A stretch of DNA of 64,000 nucleotides from Porpolomopsis calyptriformis (taxonomy: Eukaryota > Basidiomycota > Agaricomycetes > Agaricales > Hygrophoraceae). The position numbers were made by a program, and so were the translations under genes. The notes beneath the pieces were generated by a model, which saw only the letters and a list, made by a program, of their open reading frames with translations, was not told the DNA's origin and did no database searches. Positions 47,801 to 56,756 of the stretch are shown piece by piece (the stretch's first letter is position 1; every line of letters starts with the position of its first letter). The DNA is taken from contig OX621176.1 of the NCBI GenBank assembly GCA_951640195.1, positions 868,001 to 932,000 on the forward strand, written 5' to 3'.

Positions 47801-48398
47801 TTCGCATATCTTCCTCCACCGTGCTGGCTCTAGACTCGTCCGATTTTGAAACACTTGCCAGCAAGACCGATTCTACCACAGAGGGTTCTGCTTCGCCGCT
47901 ACAATACCGACGGGAAATCTCTTTGCCTCCGAGAGCCAGTGTTGAACTCTCCCAGTCGATACTAGGGTTTTGAGCTCTGAGCCATGGGTAGCCGAGGATA
48001 ATATCAAACTTGGATCCGAGGTCGGTCACTTCCAAACGGATCCTTTCAGTGTGTCCACCTGGAGCTTCTATCCAGACATCTGTGTCAAAAACGATCGGGC
48101 CTCCTCGGTTCTCTGACCCATCGGCATTCCGTACGGGGATTGGGGTTTCCAAATCCTGAAGAGTAAATTCGTGACGAGTTGCGAAGTTCTCGTCTATAAA
48201 GTTCCCAGAAGCTCCACTATCAATAAGACACGTGGCGGGGACACGTCGGCCACTGTCTGCAGTCTTGATCCAAACGTCCATCGTAAGTCCTGAATCGCCC
48301 TTTTCGATAGTACCAAGAGTTCGAAAGTAATTGCAAGAGGTAATGGTACATCGAGTGGTATGGTCCGTGACGTGGGGCCTATCGTCCGAACCTTTCAA
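44868..48398 (-). CDS. pol: Family-A Pol polyprotein: protease, RT, RNase H, integrase, chromodomain
   Basis: 1176 codons in the -1 frame relative to gag. The frame has no ATG at its start; the first codon listed is TTG, directly at the gag stop, so it should be made by ribosomal frameshifting. Visible sites by residue: protease CLIDSGASG (D60); RT ALFTVVDIRWGF (D340) and FIYIDDVL (D405, D406); RNase H ETDASG (D552), AELLAI (E593), RTDS (D620); integrase zinc finger H757, H764, C794, C797; integrase triad D827, D887, E923; GPF/HPVFHVSLL block near 1058-1090; chromodomain 1116-1165 (YLVKWKGYPIEEATWEE). All catalytic residues are present. Confidence 0.95.
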   Translation of the reverse strand: MKGSDDRPHVTDHTTRCTITSCNYFRTLGTIEKGDSGLTMDVWIKTADSGRRVPATCLIDSGASGNFIDENFATRHEFTLQDLETPIPVRNADGSENRGGPIVFDTDVWIEAPGGHTERIRLEVTDLGSKFDIILGYPWLRAQNPSIDWESSTLALGGKEISRRYCSGEAEPSVVESVLLASVSKSDESRASTVEEDMRKFVPEVYWKDYASVFAKESFDCLPPHSEFDHVIDLKDNFTPQNDKTYPMSPREIDFLEKFLEENVATGRIFKGTSPQAAPFFLSKKAEEINAKGQDAGYRPIEDYRYLNHFTVPDRYPLPLLHQIVQQPKLRSAALFTVVDIRWGFNNIRIKEGDEWKAAFNMVKGLYVPRVMFFGLRNSPATFQRMIDTRFAEVLKSGCVFIYIDDVLICGDDLEELRYWTFKTLDIMKKNKLSCKPVKCQFEKEEVIYLGMTLTKGHIRTNPKKVKAIAEWPEPRTVKQLQSFLGSANFWRKYIKDFSKIAQPLNQLLRKDTVWEWTPERQRAFDQLKHSLTNAPVLEVPDQDLPYCLETDASGFALGGILSQLHGNEWKPVGFHSRSLTPAEKKYPTHDAELLAIIDCLKAWRHLLEGSRHDLLIRTDSLTLKYFSTARVLFGRRARWSEILSRYEYKIEYVPGRKNKADGLSRHPDYFDEGKGEVEDEILIADEHWINSIIKLSEPDFFARLRFKLPIPKKISQRIEDASLFWDQVDGLVRDVEGRIVVPEEVSLRTDIIRLSHAYPHAGHPGIEKTKELLLRNFVWDGVSQDVINYVRSCPACQQNKNYPSKPTGLLQPIPPATEPWTEITVDLIVQLPDSLGYDAVMVVVDRFTKRAHFIPTTSNLSSEGAARLFRDHIWKHHGWPKKIISDRGVQFASKFTEALNKLLGTISGLSTAYHPETDGQTERTNQELEVYLRFYTNFMQDDWSEWLASAEFAYNNRQHSSTSQSPFYLEYGRHPHLPITIESPSNVPAANTFHERLTRAQKNASESLSHAAESMKKYADRKRKLSPSFKVGDLVWLDTKNIKTTRPAKKLDNRRTGPFKILKQVSDLAYLISIPQTWKLHPVFHVSLLRPNVEDKLLHPDITDTSRPPPDLIENEEEYEVESILQHSGVQRRRKYLVKWKGYPIEEATWEERSNVLRHAKEIVKTYEDSIQTAT

Positions 48399-48407
48399 AA
48401 ACCCTGA
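48391..48407 (-). promoter_or_regulatory. Programmed -1 ribosomal frameshift site
   Basis: On the element strand the gag end reads CAG GGT TTT TGA. The heptamer G GGT TTT fits the X XXY YYZ rule with Z not G, and lies directly before the gag TGA. A -1 slip leads into TTG AAA GGT, the start of the pol frame, which is closed by a TGA about 14 codons upstream. No obvious downstream stem could be confirmed by eye. Confidence 0.75.
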
Positions 48408-49600
48408 GTCTTCAAGTCCGCTGCCAGCTTCTTCTTTCGATCATCCGACCAATTGCGTATACCAATTTTCGCCATGTCCGACGGAGTCTCGCTCGCTGCC
48501 AGTGTAGCGGGCGAGTTGACGTTCTCCACGTGGGACTCAGTGGCAACGACACGTATGTCTCTGCCTCGTCCTCGTCCTCGTCCTCTGTAGCCTCCTCTAC
48601 CTCGAAAGTATCCTCCTCGACGTGAGGAAGAGGTATCGGGTAGATTCTTCGCATCACCGGCGTTTCGGTTTGGGCAGGCGTTCGCGAAGTGGCCAGGTTG
48701 GCCGCAGGAGTAACAATTCCCATACGGGATCGTATTGGTAGAAGAGGCAAATTCTTCTCTCTTGATGGTGGGGGCTGCTGTCGTTTGACAGGTCGTCGCT
48801 GCAGCCACATACGATCCTCGTGTTGGAAAGGGATTAGAGTACTGGGGTCGGGACGTAGAGGACTGTTTCTGCGAGGCGAGAATGTCCTTTTGGTGTTGAT
48901 AGCGTGTCGTGGCATCCTTCCATTCTTGAAGGGTGGTAGGGACGGTGGGGAGTCGGTAAATATATTCAATGAACTCGGAATCGAGTCCAGTTTGATAGAG
49001 ATCGATGAGGGCGGCATCGTTGAAACCGGTATCGACCTGTAAAGCGCCAAAGCGCAGGTTGTAGTCTTCGATCTTCTTCTTTCCTTGGCGGAGATTCTTG
49101 ATGTCATTACGGGCACGGGATTGTCTGTCGATTCCTTCGAACGTTGATCGGAATCGAACTACGAAGGCAGCCCAAGTGGCAGTCGGGCCAGTCCAATTGA
49201 CAATTCTCATGTCGTTGGTCTCCTTTTCAGACCAAGTTTGAGCCATCATGCCCTTCATGAAAGAAAGGGCAAAGGGGATTTTGTGTTCGTCGCGGTACGG
49301 TTTCCCCATGAAATACAATTCGCAGCTGTTAATAAATTTGTCGACATCTTGTTGTCGACCAGTGAACTCATCTGGCTTGGCCATCTTTATCTCGATGGTG
49401 GGAGCGGCAGGAGGTTGAGGTTGAGGTCCCGGTGGGGGTTGAACTTGACCTTGAGCAGCGAGTTGTTGTTGGAGGTTTTGAATCTCCGCTGCTTGGTTTG
49501 CGTTCGAGGTTTGAAGGTTAACCATTTCCCTCCGTAGATCGTTCATGACTGCGAGGATTTCGTTGAGATTGGGAACAGGGGGGTTAGCGCGAGAACCCAT
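48395..49600 (-). CDS. gag: Family-A Gag with CCHC zinc knuckle
   Basis: 401 residues starting MGSRANPPVPNLNEILAVMN, with a short coiled coil (MNDLRREMVNLQ), a Pro/Gln linker, the retrotransposon gag core (KPDEFTGRQQDVDKFINSCE; TWAAFVVRFRSTFEG; KKIEDYNLRFGAL), and a zinc knuckle CYSCGQPGHFANAC (C296, C299, H304, C309). An Arg/Gly-rich segment (FRGRGGYRGRGRGRGRD) should bind RNA. Forms the virus-like particle and packages genomic RNA. Confidence 0.93.
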   Translation of the reverse strand: MGSRANPPVPNLNEILAVMNDLRREMVNLQTSNANQAAEIQNLQQQLAAQGQVQPPPGPQPQPPAAPTIEIKMAKPDEFTGRQQDVDKFINSCELYFMGKPYRDEHKIPFALSFMKGMMAQTWSEKETNDMRIVNWTGPTATWAAFVVRFRSTFEGIDRQSRARNDIKNLRQGKKKIEDYNLRFGALQVDTGFNDAALIDLYQTGLDSEFIEYIYRLPTVPTTLQEWKDATTRYQHQKDILASQKQSSTSRPQYSNPFPTRGSYVAAATTCQTTAAPTIKREEFASSTNTIPYGNCYSCGQPGHFANACPNRNAGDAKNLPDTSSSRRGGYFRGRGGYRGRGRGRGRDIRVVATESHVENVNSPATLAASETPSDMAKIGIRNWSDDRKKKLAADLKTQGF

Positions 49601-49942
49601 TGGATCTGGTGATGGTGAAGGTGAAGGTGTTGAAGACGGTCAAGTTGGTTGTTGATACGGGAAGGGTTGATACCTAACAGTAGGGGGAGTGATGGGACGT
49701 TGTGAATGAGCGGCGGCGAGCAAGCGAGTTGTTTCGCTTCGAGTCCTTCCTAGAGCGTGTGCGATACTCGGTAATGGAGAAGCTTGACTAGCTTCTTCGT
49801 TTGGATCTGGGAAGATTCGGGTTTGTGAGTAAAGTGATTGAGAAAGAGGATTATTCTGCTCAGAGGAATCGTAGAAGTTCTCGTCGTCGTCGTCCAGTGT
49901 TAAAGCGAGAGTGGATCAAGTAAAGGGGAGAGAGCAAGAAGG

Positions 49943-49953
49943 AAGTCTGATTC
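49943..49953 (-). promoter_or_regulatory. Self-complementary primer-binding site
   Basis: AAGTCTGATTC on the plus strand lies one base from the 5' LTR (49955). It is the exact 11-nt inverse complement of GAATCAGACTT at 50054-50064 inside the LTR, which lies 34 nt downstream of the TATA box on the element strand. This is the arrangement of Tf1-type self-primed reverse transcription. Confidence 0.7.
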
Positions 49954-49954
49954 T

Positions 49955-50366
49955 TGTTATAAACTGGTTGCCGATGAGATGGTTTTACTTCGGAGAGCTC
50001 TGTCCCAAGACGATGATGATATCTCAAGTCCTAGTTGTTGGATTGCTAACGAGGAATCAGACTTAAGGTCTGTGTACAACTAACTAGGAGTTTATATACT
50101 AACTACGCTACTGCGGATGAGTCAGTATAAACACGAGGAATACATGAGGAGTACATGCGACGAGTAAAGATAAACATGATAAGAGACTCGGAGCATGTGA
50201 AGAGATGAAACATAATGGTCGGAAATGAAGTATGTCCTATCTCGGATAAATGAAAAGATATAGAATCGTGGGGAATCCCTGGGGAATCCCAGGTAGAGAT
50301 AAGACCTGTCCGACTAAACAATGATGACTAACATAGAGAGGAAGTGGAAAATTTACGTCCGTGACA
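49955..50366 (-). repeat. Family-A LTR (5' LTR of the minus-strand element)
   Basis: 412 bp with the same ends as the left copy. On the element strand it carries TGACTCA (50118-50124), then TATATAAA (50091-50098), then the predicted RNA start near 50064. Followed by CAATC (50367-50371), the second target duplication. Confidence 0.93.
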
Positions 50367-50759
50367 CAATCTATATCTTGGCCAACCTGTATATATAGTA
50401 GAAACCACCTTCGGCCCATCAGTAGTTATTGGCAATCTATATCTCAGCCAAGCCATATACATATACATCCATTTCTTGGCCCCTCCATAGTCTTTGGTGA
50501 GTACTATCTTCGGCCCATTAGTGTATCTCCCTTATCACTCTTGGCTACCCTGTAGTGTACTAGCATACCTGCCTTTTAGTGGAGATGTATTTCACTACTA
50601 TATATAAATTTCGGTGCTTCAGTGTACATCAGCTATATATGTATTTTCGGCTGAAGATCGGTGGACCGAGAAACACCGCTATATAGCAAGTTCATTTCAC
50701 TGTAGTTCACTGCTATCTTGGCTGAATGGGCTCCCACAACTACTTCCAAACCCCTGGGT

Positions 50760-51940
50760 TCATAGGCCTTAGCAACATCTGCATTCAAGTCACAGTGATT
50801 GCGCATATATTATGACCATGGGTTTCGATGTTGTGACATTCAACCTAATCCTCGACTCAGGATTTAGGATGTCATAGTATTCCACCCCCATCCCATGCAA
50901 TGACACTGACCAGGCAGGTTCCTCTCAACCTGGCCAATGATTGTTAGATGCGGAGGGCGCGCTCAGCCTCATCCTTCATTACCTCAACTCCACAATGCGT
51001 GAGATTAGTTTACAAGAGATCTTTGTGCTGATTCCATCCACAGTTTCACAATATATCACATTTGGCCTCTGACTACTCCTTCACATCTTACGGAGCCTTT
51101 CCAATGCCACTATTCACTGGCCCAAGCATTCTGTAAATGATGATGAGTCAGAATTCAACAAATTCAACCAGATGATTGTCTGTCGCCATCCCCAACTCAC
51201 TGGAGCATTTGCTAGCATTGATGGCCTCAACCTACCACTTCAAACATCATTGGACGAAGATATTGAGAATGCAACATACAATGGCTGGTTGAAGGAACAC
51301 TTCGTCTCATCTATATTGGTTTTTTCACCTGAAGGTAAGTAGTTTATTCAATAACTTTTTATAGAATTACAATTGTTAGCTAGGCACAGTGCTTGCTGCA
51401 AATCTCAATGCACCCGGAAGCTGGCACGATTCATGGGTCACGTGACCCATCTACGATTGACTATGATATGATACCCCCGAAGGCTACTACCTTGTAGCTG
51501 ATTCTGCATTTCCTCAGGGGACGCAGAGTATCACTAGCTGCATTCGTGTTCTAGTCAAAGCCAGTAATGTCTTGAGAGGCATGCAATGGGCAATTGAATG
51601 AGCCCTTGAGTTCGACTGCCAACTCCTGTCCTATCAACAGACAGCAGAGTAGGGGAATCGGGGGCTGCAGGGTTTGTTTGGGAGGCTGCGTGTCCCACTG
51701 GAGGTAAATTCGGTGGACCACTATGGTGATCTTTTAGAGACCTGCATTCGCAGGTTTTGTCTGAGATCTCGCAGGGTAGGATTGAATCAGATTCAATCTG
51801 TCTACATGCCAAATTGGTAAAGCAATGATGCAGAGTGGGAGGCTTGGTGGAATTTCAAGCGTATGCTTTTTTCGGAGCAACGCCAATATGATTGGGTTGC
51901 ACGATTTCATATTCATGCAGAGTATGACTAGGACATGTAA
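50760..51940 (+). pseudogene. Decayed PIF/Harbinger (DDE_Tnp_4-type) transposase
   Basis: Fragments in order: FNKFNQMIVCRHPQLTGAFA, SIDGLNLPLQTSLDEDIENA, HFVSSILVFSPEG, an intron-like gap with GTAAGT (about 51334-51384), TVLAANLNAPGSWHDSWVT, YYLVADSAFPQGTQSI, then a C-terminal block with GLQGLFGRLRVPLEVN and MLFSEQRQYDWVARFH. The SIDG, PGSWHDS and ADSAFP blocks carry the usual acidic residues. Several in-frame stops and frame changes break it, so it is not functional. Confidence 0.75.
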
Positions 51941-52061
51941 TGACAGACTCTAGTTGGAAAAACATAAAGAAAGAAAACAAAGAAGAAAAAAAAAACTGTA
52001 AGAACTGGCAAAAGTTAGTGAGAGAGGAGTATATATGTAAAATAGAGGAAACAAAAGATAC

Positions 52062-53585
52062 TTAGACAGATGCGCTACACAACCCTTTGTCCACAGGGCC
52101 ATCAACATTCATAGCATCAGTATTATGCTCTGTCGGCATATTGGTGAGAGAGTGCATCGGGGAATGGGTTAATTTGTGATGTACAAATGCCTGAGTGGGG
52201 GAAGGGAGGGAGGAGGAGGAGGAGGAGGAGGGAGAGCAGGTATGATGGCGGGAGGGATGTGAGAGTGTGGGGGAGGAGGGGGAATGGGTGCAAGGGTGAG
52301 TGCAAGGGTGGGTGGGATGAGGTGGGGCCTTGGGGGTGTTGCATTTCTTGTGATACTTCTTACCCCTGCGCTTGGCAGGGGTGTTCTCTTTCTCCAAGTC
52401 CCCACCAACATCTATGTCAGTGAGCCAGACAAGCCATTGATAGCCTTTGGCATCCTTCACCTCCACTTGGCTTTTCGCTCGGGTTCCATGAGAAGATGAG
52501 GGTTGGGGGGCACGGTACTTGGGAAAGCCATGTCCCATCCTGAGCTGCATCAACTCCAGCTTCAGCTTGGCATGCTGACAGGTGGTTTCCGACATGAGGG
52601 CATGGCCCTGGAGGTCCAACACCTGTGTGTGAAGTGTCTCCATGATTCCCTGCACATCCCACAATTGTTGGGATAACATAACTAGGTGGGTGTTGTGCAG
52701 GGAATAGGCTGCGCATTGGTCATCGCGCACTTGCTGAGCAGCCAGGTCCAGGGCTTGAGTTAATCTGTTGATTACCTCCAACCCACGTGCATGAGCCCAC
52801 AGTGTGGGAGCCTCTGGGTGAGTGATACGAGTGGTCACCTTTGGAGCAGGGGTGGAGCCTGCGTTGTTGTGTTCATCGCTGCTGATTTCCAAGGGTGCGT
52901 CAGCATTGTTTCTGTTGAGTTCAGAATCGTTGACTTCTCAGGTGCTAGTGTGATCAAGGATGAGGGCCTCGATCTCCTGGGCCTTTTCTATGTGGGGAGG
53001 GCATTCGCTGTCTCCAGTGGGCTTGGTGGTCTTGACAAGCTGGTGCATTGGGAGGATTTTAGTATGTATGTGTGAGACTCAGAATAAGAAATAGACATAC
53101 CTGTTTGAACTTGGTCTCGAAAGAGCGCAAAGTGCACTCCAGTTGGTTCACCTGCTGAGCCCATCTGGTGAACATCGAATGGATTGCGACCCAGCTGCGA
53201 TGGCCTAGTGGAAGCTCAGTCTCGACAAACTTGAGGAGGGTGTGGATGTCCCTATCCATATAGTTACCTGCACCTGTGGGTCGACCATGCTTTCCTTGGG
53301 GCTGATTGTTGGGTTCAATGTTGGGAGGGACCAGGTTAGTGGACTGACGCAGCCTGCGGGTTTGCAGCTGCATTGCAGGGGCAGGGGCAGGGGCAGGGGC
53401 GGGGGCAGGGAGCAATGGCTGTATAGAATAGGTTGGTCAGTTAAATAATCAAGATGTAGAGGTGGATTACTTACCATCATGAGCAACGTGTCCCATTGCT
53501 GCTGCTCACTAACAGCCTGGGGGTAAGGCAGATGATCATGAGTTGGAGGGAAGGTGAAGGTGAAGGTCAAAGTGGGCTGGGACAT
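52062..53585 (-). CDS. SANT/Myb-like (DUF6818-type) protein, likely Harbinger-associated partner
   Basis: MSQPTLTFTFTFPPTHDHLP starts the model. Later exons give an (AP)n run, then GNYMDRDIHTLLKFVETELP, LGHRSWVAIHSMFTRWAQQV and LECTLRSFETKFKQ joined to LVKTTKPTGDSECPPHIEKA. A long C-terminal exon has helical segments (MLSQQLWDVQGIMETLHTQV), a basic patch (KRRGKKYHKKC) and a His/Pro/Ser low-complexity end. The DRDIHTLL...LP.G..SW.A... block is SANT-like. PIF/Harbinger elements use such a second protein for DNA binding, and this gene is convergent with the dead transposase. It looks open, though low-complexity parts may have drifted. Confidence 0.6.
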
Positions 53586-54911
53586 AGGTAAGGTGGCGGT
53601 CGATTGAAAGAGTAGTAGAAAATGATTGGATGTGGTCAGTTGGGAGGAAGGGGTGAACGTCCTTCAGATTTTATATGTAGGGGTCCAGGGGGGGGATGGT
53701 CTGGATGGAACACAAGACTTAGGTTCCACCCATGAGAAATGCAAAAAAAACTTATGAAAGGACAGTGGGATCGTGTTGAAAACAAAAAGACTTGAATTCC
53801 GTGCAGATACATCTCGATGGCAGGACAGCGATTAGGGGTGAAAACAATAGAGAATCTAGCGATTGGCTGCACGGTGAGTGGGCCAAGCCAATGCTATGAG
53901 GATGGGAGGGAGCTGGGGCATGAATGTGACCCATCTTGAGGCCAAGGGGGGACTCGGACCTTTGACAGAGAAGTAGGGGAGATGGAGACATAGTCACAAG
54001 TATGAGTTGACTCAGCATGATTACAAAGTGACATTACCAAATTTAGGGAAATTCATGTCTGATACATCTATTTAAGTCTATTTGGGGGGGGGGGGGGAGG
54101 TCTTACAGATTAAGGTTTATAAATGGTCCAGTTTTGGGAGTATGTCAGATCAAGGACCCCGAATCTCATCGGCTTCTCGGCTTCCTTCCATTTCAGACTT
54201 TTATTAGGTGAGTTTATTCTATTCTACATTGAAAAACCATATGGGAAGTCACCCAGTGTCAATGCAAGATTCAAGTGGGATCTATATACTTTTTATTTGA
54301 GGGTATAGGCAACTAAGTTGGTACAGTAAAAATCAGAGCTCGGATCAACTTGGGTAGGTGAAAACTGGTTTCAATTTTGGGGGTCAAAGAGACCTTGCAA
54401 GCAAGGTAATTTACTTGACAAATGGAATAACTGGGTGGTGAGGCCACTAGTAATAGTATCTAATTTGGACCCTCATATCAGTCCAGTCTAGTCTTCCAAA
54501 TATGAAAAGACTGATAAAGACCAGACCAGGACTAAACTGCGGCAACACTAGTTATCACCAAGTCAATAACTTACAGAGGTGTTCCAATTGTCAATTTCAA
54601 TCCCTGATTGAAAGCAGGGCATTTGTGCTGTGCATATTCTGTGAAAAAATCATGTTTCCAAGCATCAAAGAATGAAGACATCTACTATGATCCTTCCACT
54701 GGAATGCCCTATCACAGAGGTTTCAAGTTCCTTTTCGTCCCCTTCCACACATTGGCTTTGCCATAACAATCCCATCCTGCAGGTTGTGCCCTCTGTGCAC
54801 ATCCATTCTCCCCATTGCGACACCACACTCACTCAAAATATGCCTTCAAGTTTGGCCAACCATCTTCCTCTAGCGCATTCACCTTGCCTTTGCCCCTAGC
54901 ATTAATGTGAC
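53586..54911. other. Degenerate repeat-derived DNA without a supportable gene
   Basis: Includes a run of 14 G residues at 54084-54097 and a segment (54462-54556) sharing AATTTGGACCCTCATA with 3495-3510. The left edge (from 54665) holds the displaced 3' end of the GST pseudogene. Confidence 0.5.
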
Positions 54912-55910
54912 TATTATAAACTGGTTGCTGTTGAGATGGTTTTACTTCCGGGTGCTCTGTCCAAGAGGATAATGATGGTCTCAAGTCCTAGTTATTGGGG
55001 TGTCTAACAAGGAATCAGACTTAAGGTCTGAGTACAACTAACTAGGAGTTTATATACTGACTATATACTGCAGATGAGTCAGTGTTACAATGAGGAATAC
55101 ATGCGGTTAAGTAAAAGATAAGCATGATAAGAGATGGAGCATGTGAAGGGATAAAACATACTTAGTTGGAAATGAAATATATCCTACTTTAGATAAATGA
55201 AAGAGATTAGGTCATAGTAAATCCCATGATGAAACTGTGGGGAATCCCAAGCAAGATAAGGTAGATCCGACTAAACTACAAGGACAAATATAGAGAGAAA
55301 TGGAAAATTTATGTCCGTGACAGTGACCACCAGTGGCATCGGGCAGACTATCATCATGGGAAGGCCACCGCCACCAGTCGAACCCCCAATAGACCATATA
55401 TGCCAATATTGGGAAAAATGTGCAATCAGCCAGAGTGAATTCATCACCAGCTATGAATGCATTCCTCACTGCGTATACTTCCCAGAAATCCAACTCTGCA
55501 TGTACATTGCGAATAAGCTGTGCATGTTCTATGGTGGGTAGGGCATCCCCTGAAGCAGCAGCAGCAGTGAAGTGGGCATCCTCAAGCACATCATATACAT
55601 GGTGGAGATTTTCAGTCTCTTGGATTTGGGACAGCACAAGCATGCATGTGGCTTGGTGTGAGATTGGAGGAAGGAGAGGAACTTCGGGCTTATAATAGGT
55701 CTTGAGATAATGCAGTATAGCTAGGCTCTCATAGATGTTCATGGTACTAGTGATGTTTGAGGGTGAGGAAGGTGAAGGAGGGATAATGTCCACAAAGACA
55801 GGGGTCTTCCCTTGATGGTTAAGAGCAAGAAATGGTGGTAAGTGAGTCTCTTTGGGGTGGGACATGACTTTCAGTCACTTAGCCTCAAATTGAATACCCT
55901 GTGAACCATT
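54665..55910 (-). pseudogene. Glutathione S-transferase gene split by a solo LTR
   Basis: Reading on the minus strand: GIQFEAK, an in-frame TGA, then VMSHPKETHLPPFLALNHQG, MNIYESLAILHYLKTYYKPE, the GST C-domain (AQLIRNVHAELDFWEVYAV; IAGDEFTLADCTFFPILAYM) up to DATGGH at 55323. There the LTR (54912-55322) intervenes. Beyond it the frame resumes (GWPNLKAYFE), then a GTGAGT donor and a possible last exon to about 54665. The LAD.TFFP and WPNLKAYFE blocks are typical of theta/phi-like fungal GSTs. Two lesions make it non-functional. Confidence 0.8.
54912..55322 (-). repeat. Family-A solo LTR with GTGAC target duplication
   Basis: 411 bp, starts TATTATAAAC and ends TCCGTGACA on the plus strand, clearly related to the LTRs of 43508-50366. 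GTGAC precedes it (54907-54911) and follows it (55323-55327). It carries the conserved TGACTCA, TATA and GAATCAGACTT elements. Confidence 0.9.
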
Positions 55911-56340
55911 GGCACCTTGGACAGAGAAACAGGGAGGACAACAAACTTTTTTATACAAGGCCATTATCACCTGCCAGCTGGGGATGGAGCCATTTACATA
56001 GTACAGCGTTGGGATGCAAGGTCCGGATTCAGTCATACAGGGGATATCCAAAATAGTGCTAGAGGTTACTTGCGCACCGAGCTCTCACATTTTGGCCAGG
56101 GCTTTATCATGGCTAGCTTGCTTCCACTATCCCAAGCAGTCCTCAACCACACTCACATTGAACCCCATAGCCACAGCAGTTGTAACAGTGGACTGTGTTG
56201 GAAATTTCCAAATTTGGTTTCAACCCATTGTGACTCAGTTGTAACTGGTTGTGATAGCTAAACCAAACTGGGCGGTGTCAGGACCTGAGCTTGTTTGGGT
56301 CTCAAGGCCTGACTAAGGATGAACTTGTTGACAGGGATAA

Positions 56341-56752
56341 TGTTATAAACTGGTTGTTGTTGAGATGGTTTTACTTCAGACTGCTCTGTCCCAAGACGAT
56401 GATAATGTCTCAAGTCCTAGTTATTGGGGTGTCTAACGAGGAATCAGACTTAAGGTCTGAGTATGACTAACTAGGGGTTTATATACTGACTACATACTGT
56501 GGATGAGTCAGTGTTACAATGAGGAATACATGTGGTCAAGTAAAAGATAAGCATAATAAGAGACAGAGCATGTGAAGGGATGAAACATAAGTGGTTGGAA
56601 ATGAAATGTATCCTATCTAAGGTAAATGAAAAAGGTAAGGCTATGGGGAATCCCATAGCATAATCGTGGGGAATCCCAAGCAAAGATAAGACAAGTCTGA
56701 CTAAGCTATAATGACTAACATAGAGAAAGAATGAAAAATTATGTCCATGATA
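56341..56752 (-). repeat. LTR of decayed family-A copy B
   Basis: Starts TGTTATAAAC and ends GTCCATGATA; strongly similar to the other family-A LTRs but with many changes. Followed by a degraded third ORF and pol on the same strand, so it is the 3' LTR of copy B. Confidence 0.88.
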
Positions 56753-56756
56753 TACA

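Larger units (their letters stand above)
43508..50366 (-). mobile_element. Apparently intact Ty3/gypsy chromovirus-type LTR retrotransposon (family A)
   Basis: A 6859-bp element on the minus strand with 412-bp LTRs, a 5-bp target duplication, a self-complementary primer-binding site, gag, pol and a third ORF. All enzyme motifs are intact and the LTRs differ at a single noted position (ATATGGAATC versus ATATAGAATC), so the insertion is recent. It sits inside the right arm of the fold-back element. Related copies: solo LTRs at 54912 and 60332, and a decayed copy at 56341-58373. Confidence 0.95.
41035..50735. mobile_element. Fold-back / long-TIR non-autonomous transposon split by a retrotransposon
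   Basis: The left arm (41035 to about 42455) is repeated in inverse orientation on the right (about 42673-43507, then 50372-50735). The right arm is interrupted by the retrotransposon at 43508-50366. The outer ends are GGAGCCCATTCAGCCAAG on the left and its reverse complement on the right. A single-copy spacer of about 217 bp lies in the middle. Flanks ATAACTACC (41026-41034) and ACAACTACT (50736-50744) match at 7 of 9 positions, hinting at a 9-bp target duplication as in Mutator-like elements. No transposase is encoded, so it would need one in trans. Confidence 0.7.

Noticed and set aside
48412..49116. A 234-codon minus-strand frame overlapping gag
   Set aside because: Third-frame shadow of gag; low-complexity composition tracks the gag repeats, no own start context, no conserved motif.
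54084..54097. A run of 14 G residues as a G-quadruplex or regulatory element
   Set aside because: A single homopolymer in decayed repeat DNA, prone to sequencing error; no gene nearby to regulate.
50736..54911. Exact ends and target duplication of the Harbinger element
   Set aside because: I could not find matching inverted ends with a TTA/TWA duplication by eye, so no boundaries were reported.
55917..56261. Plus-strand open frame upstream of the GST pseudogene
   Set aside because: No domain, no introns, composition like surrounding decayed DNA.
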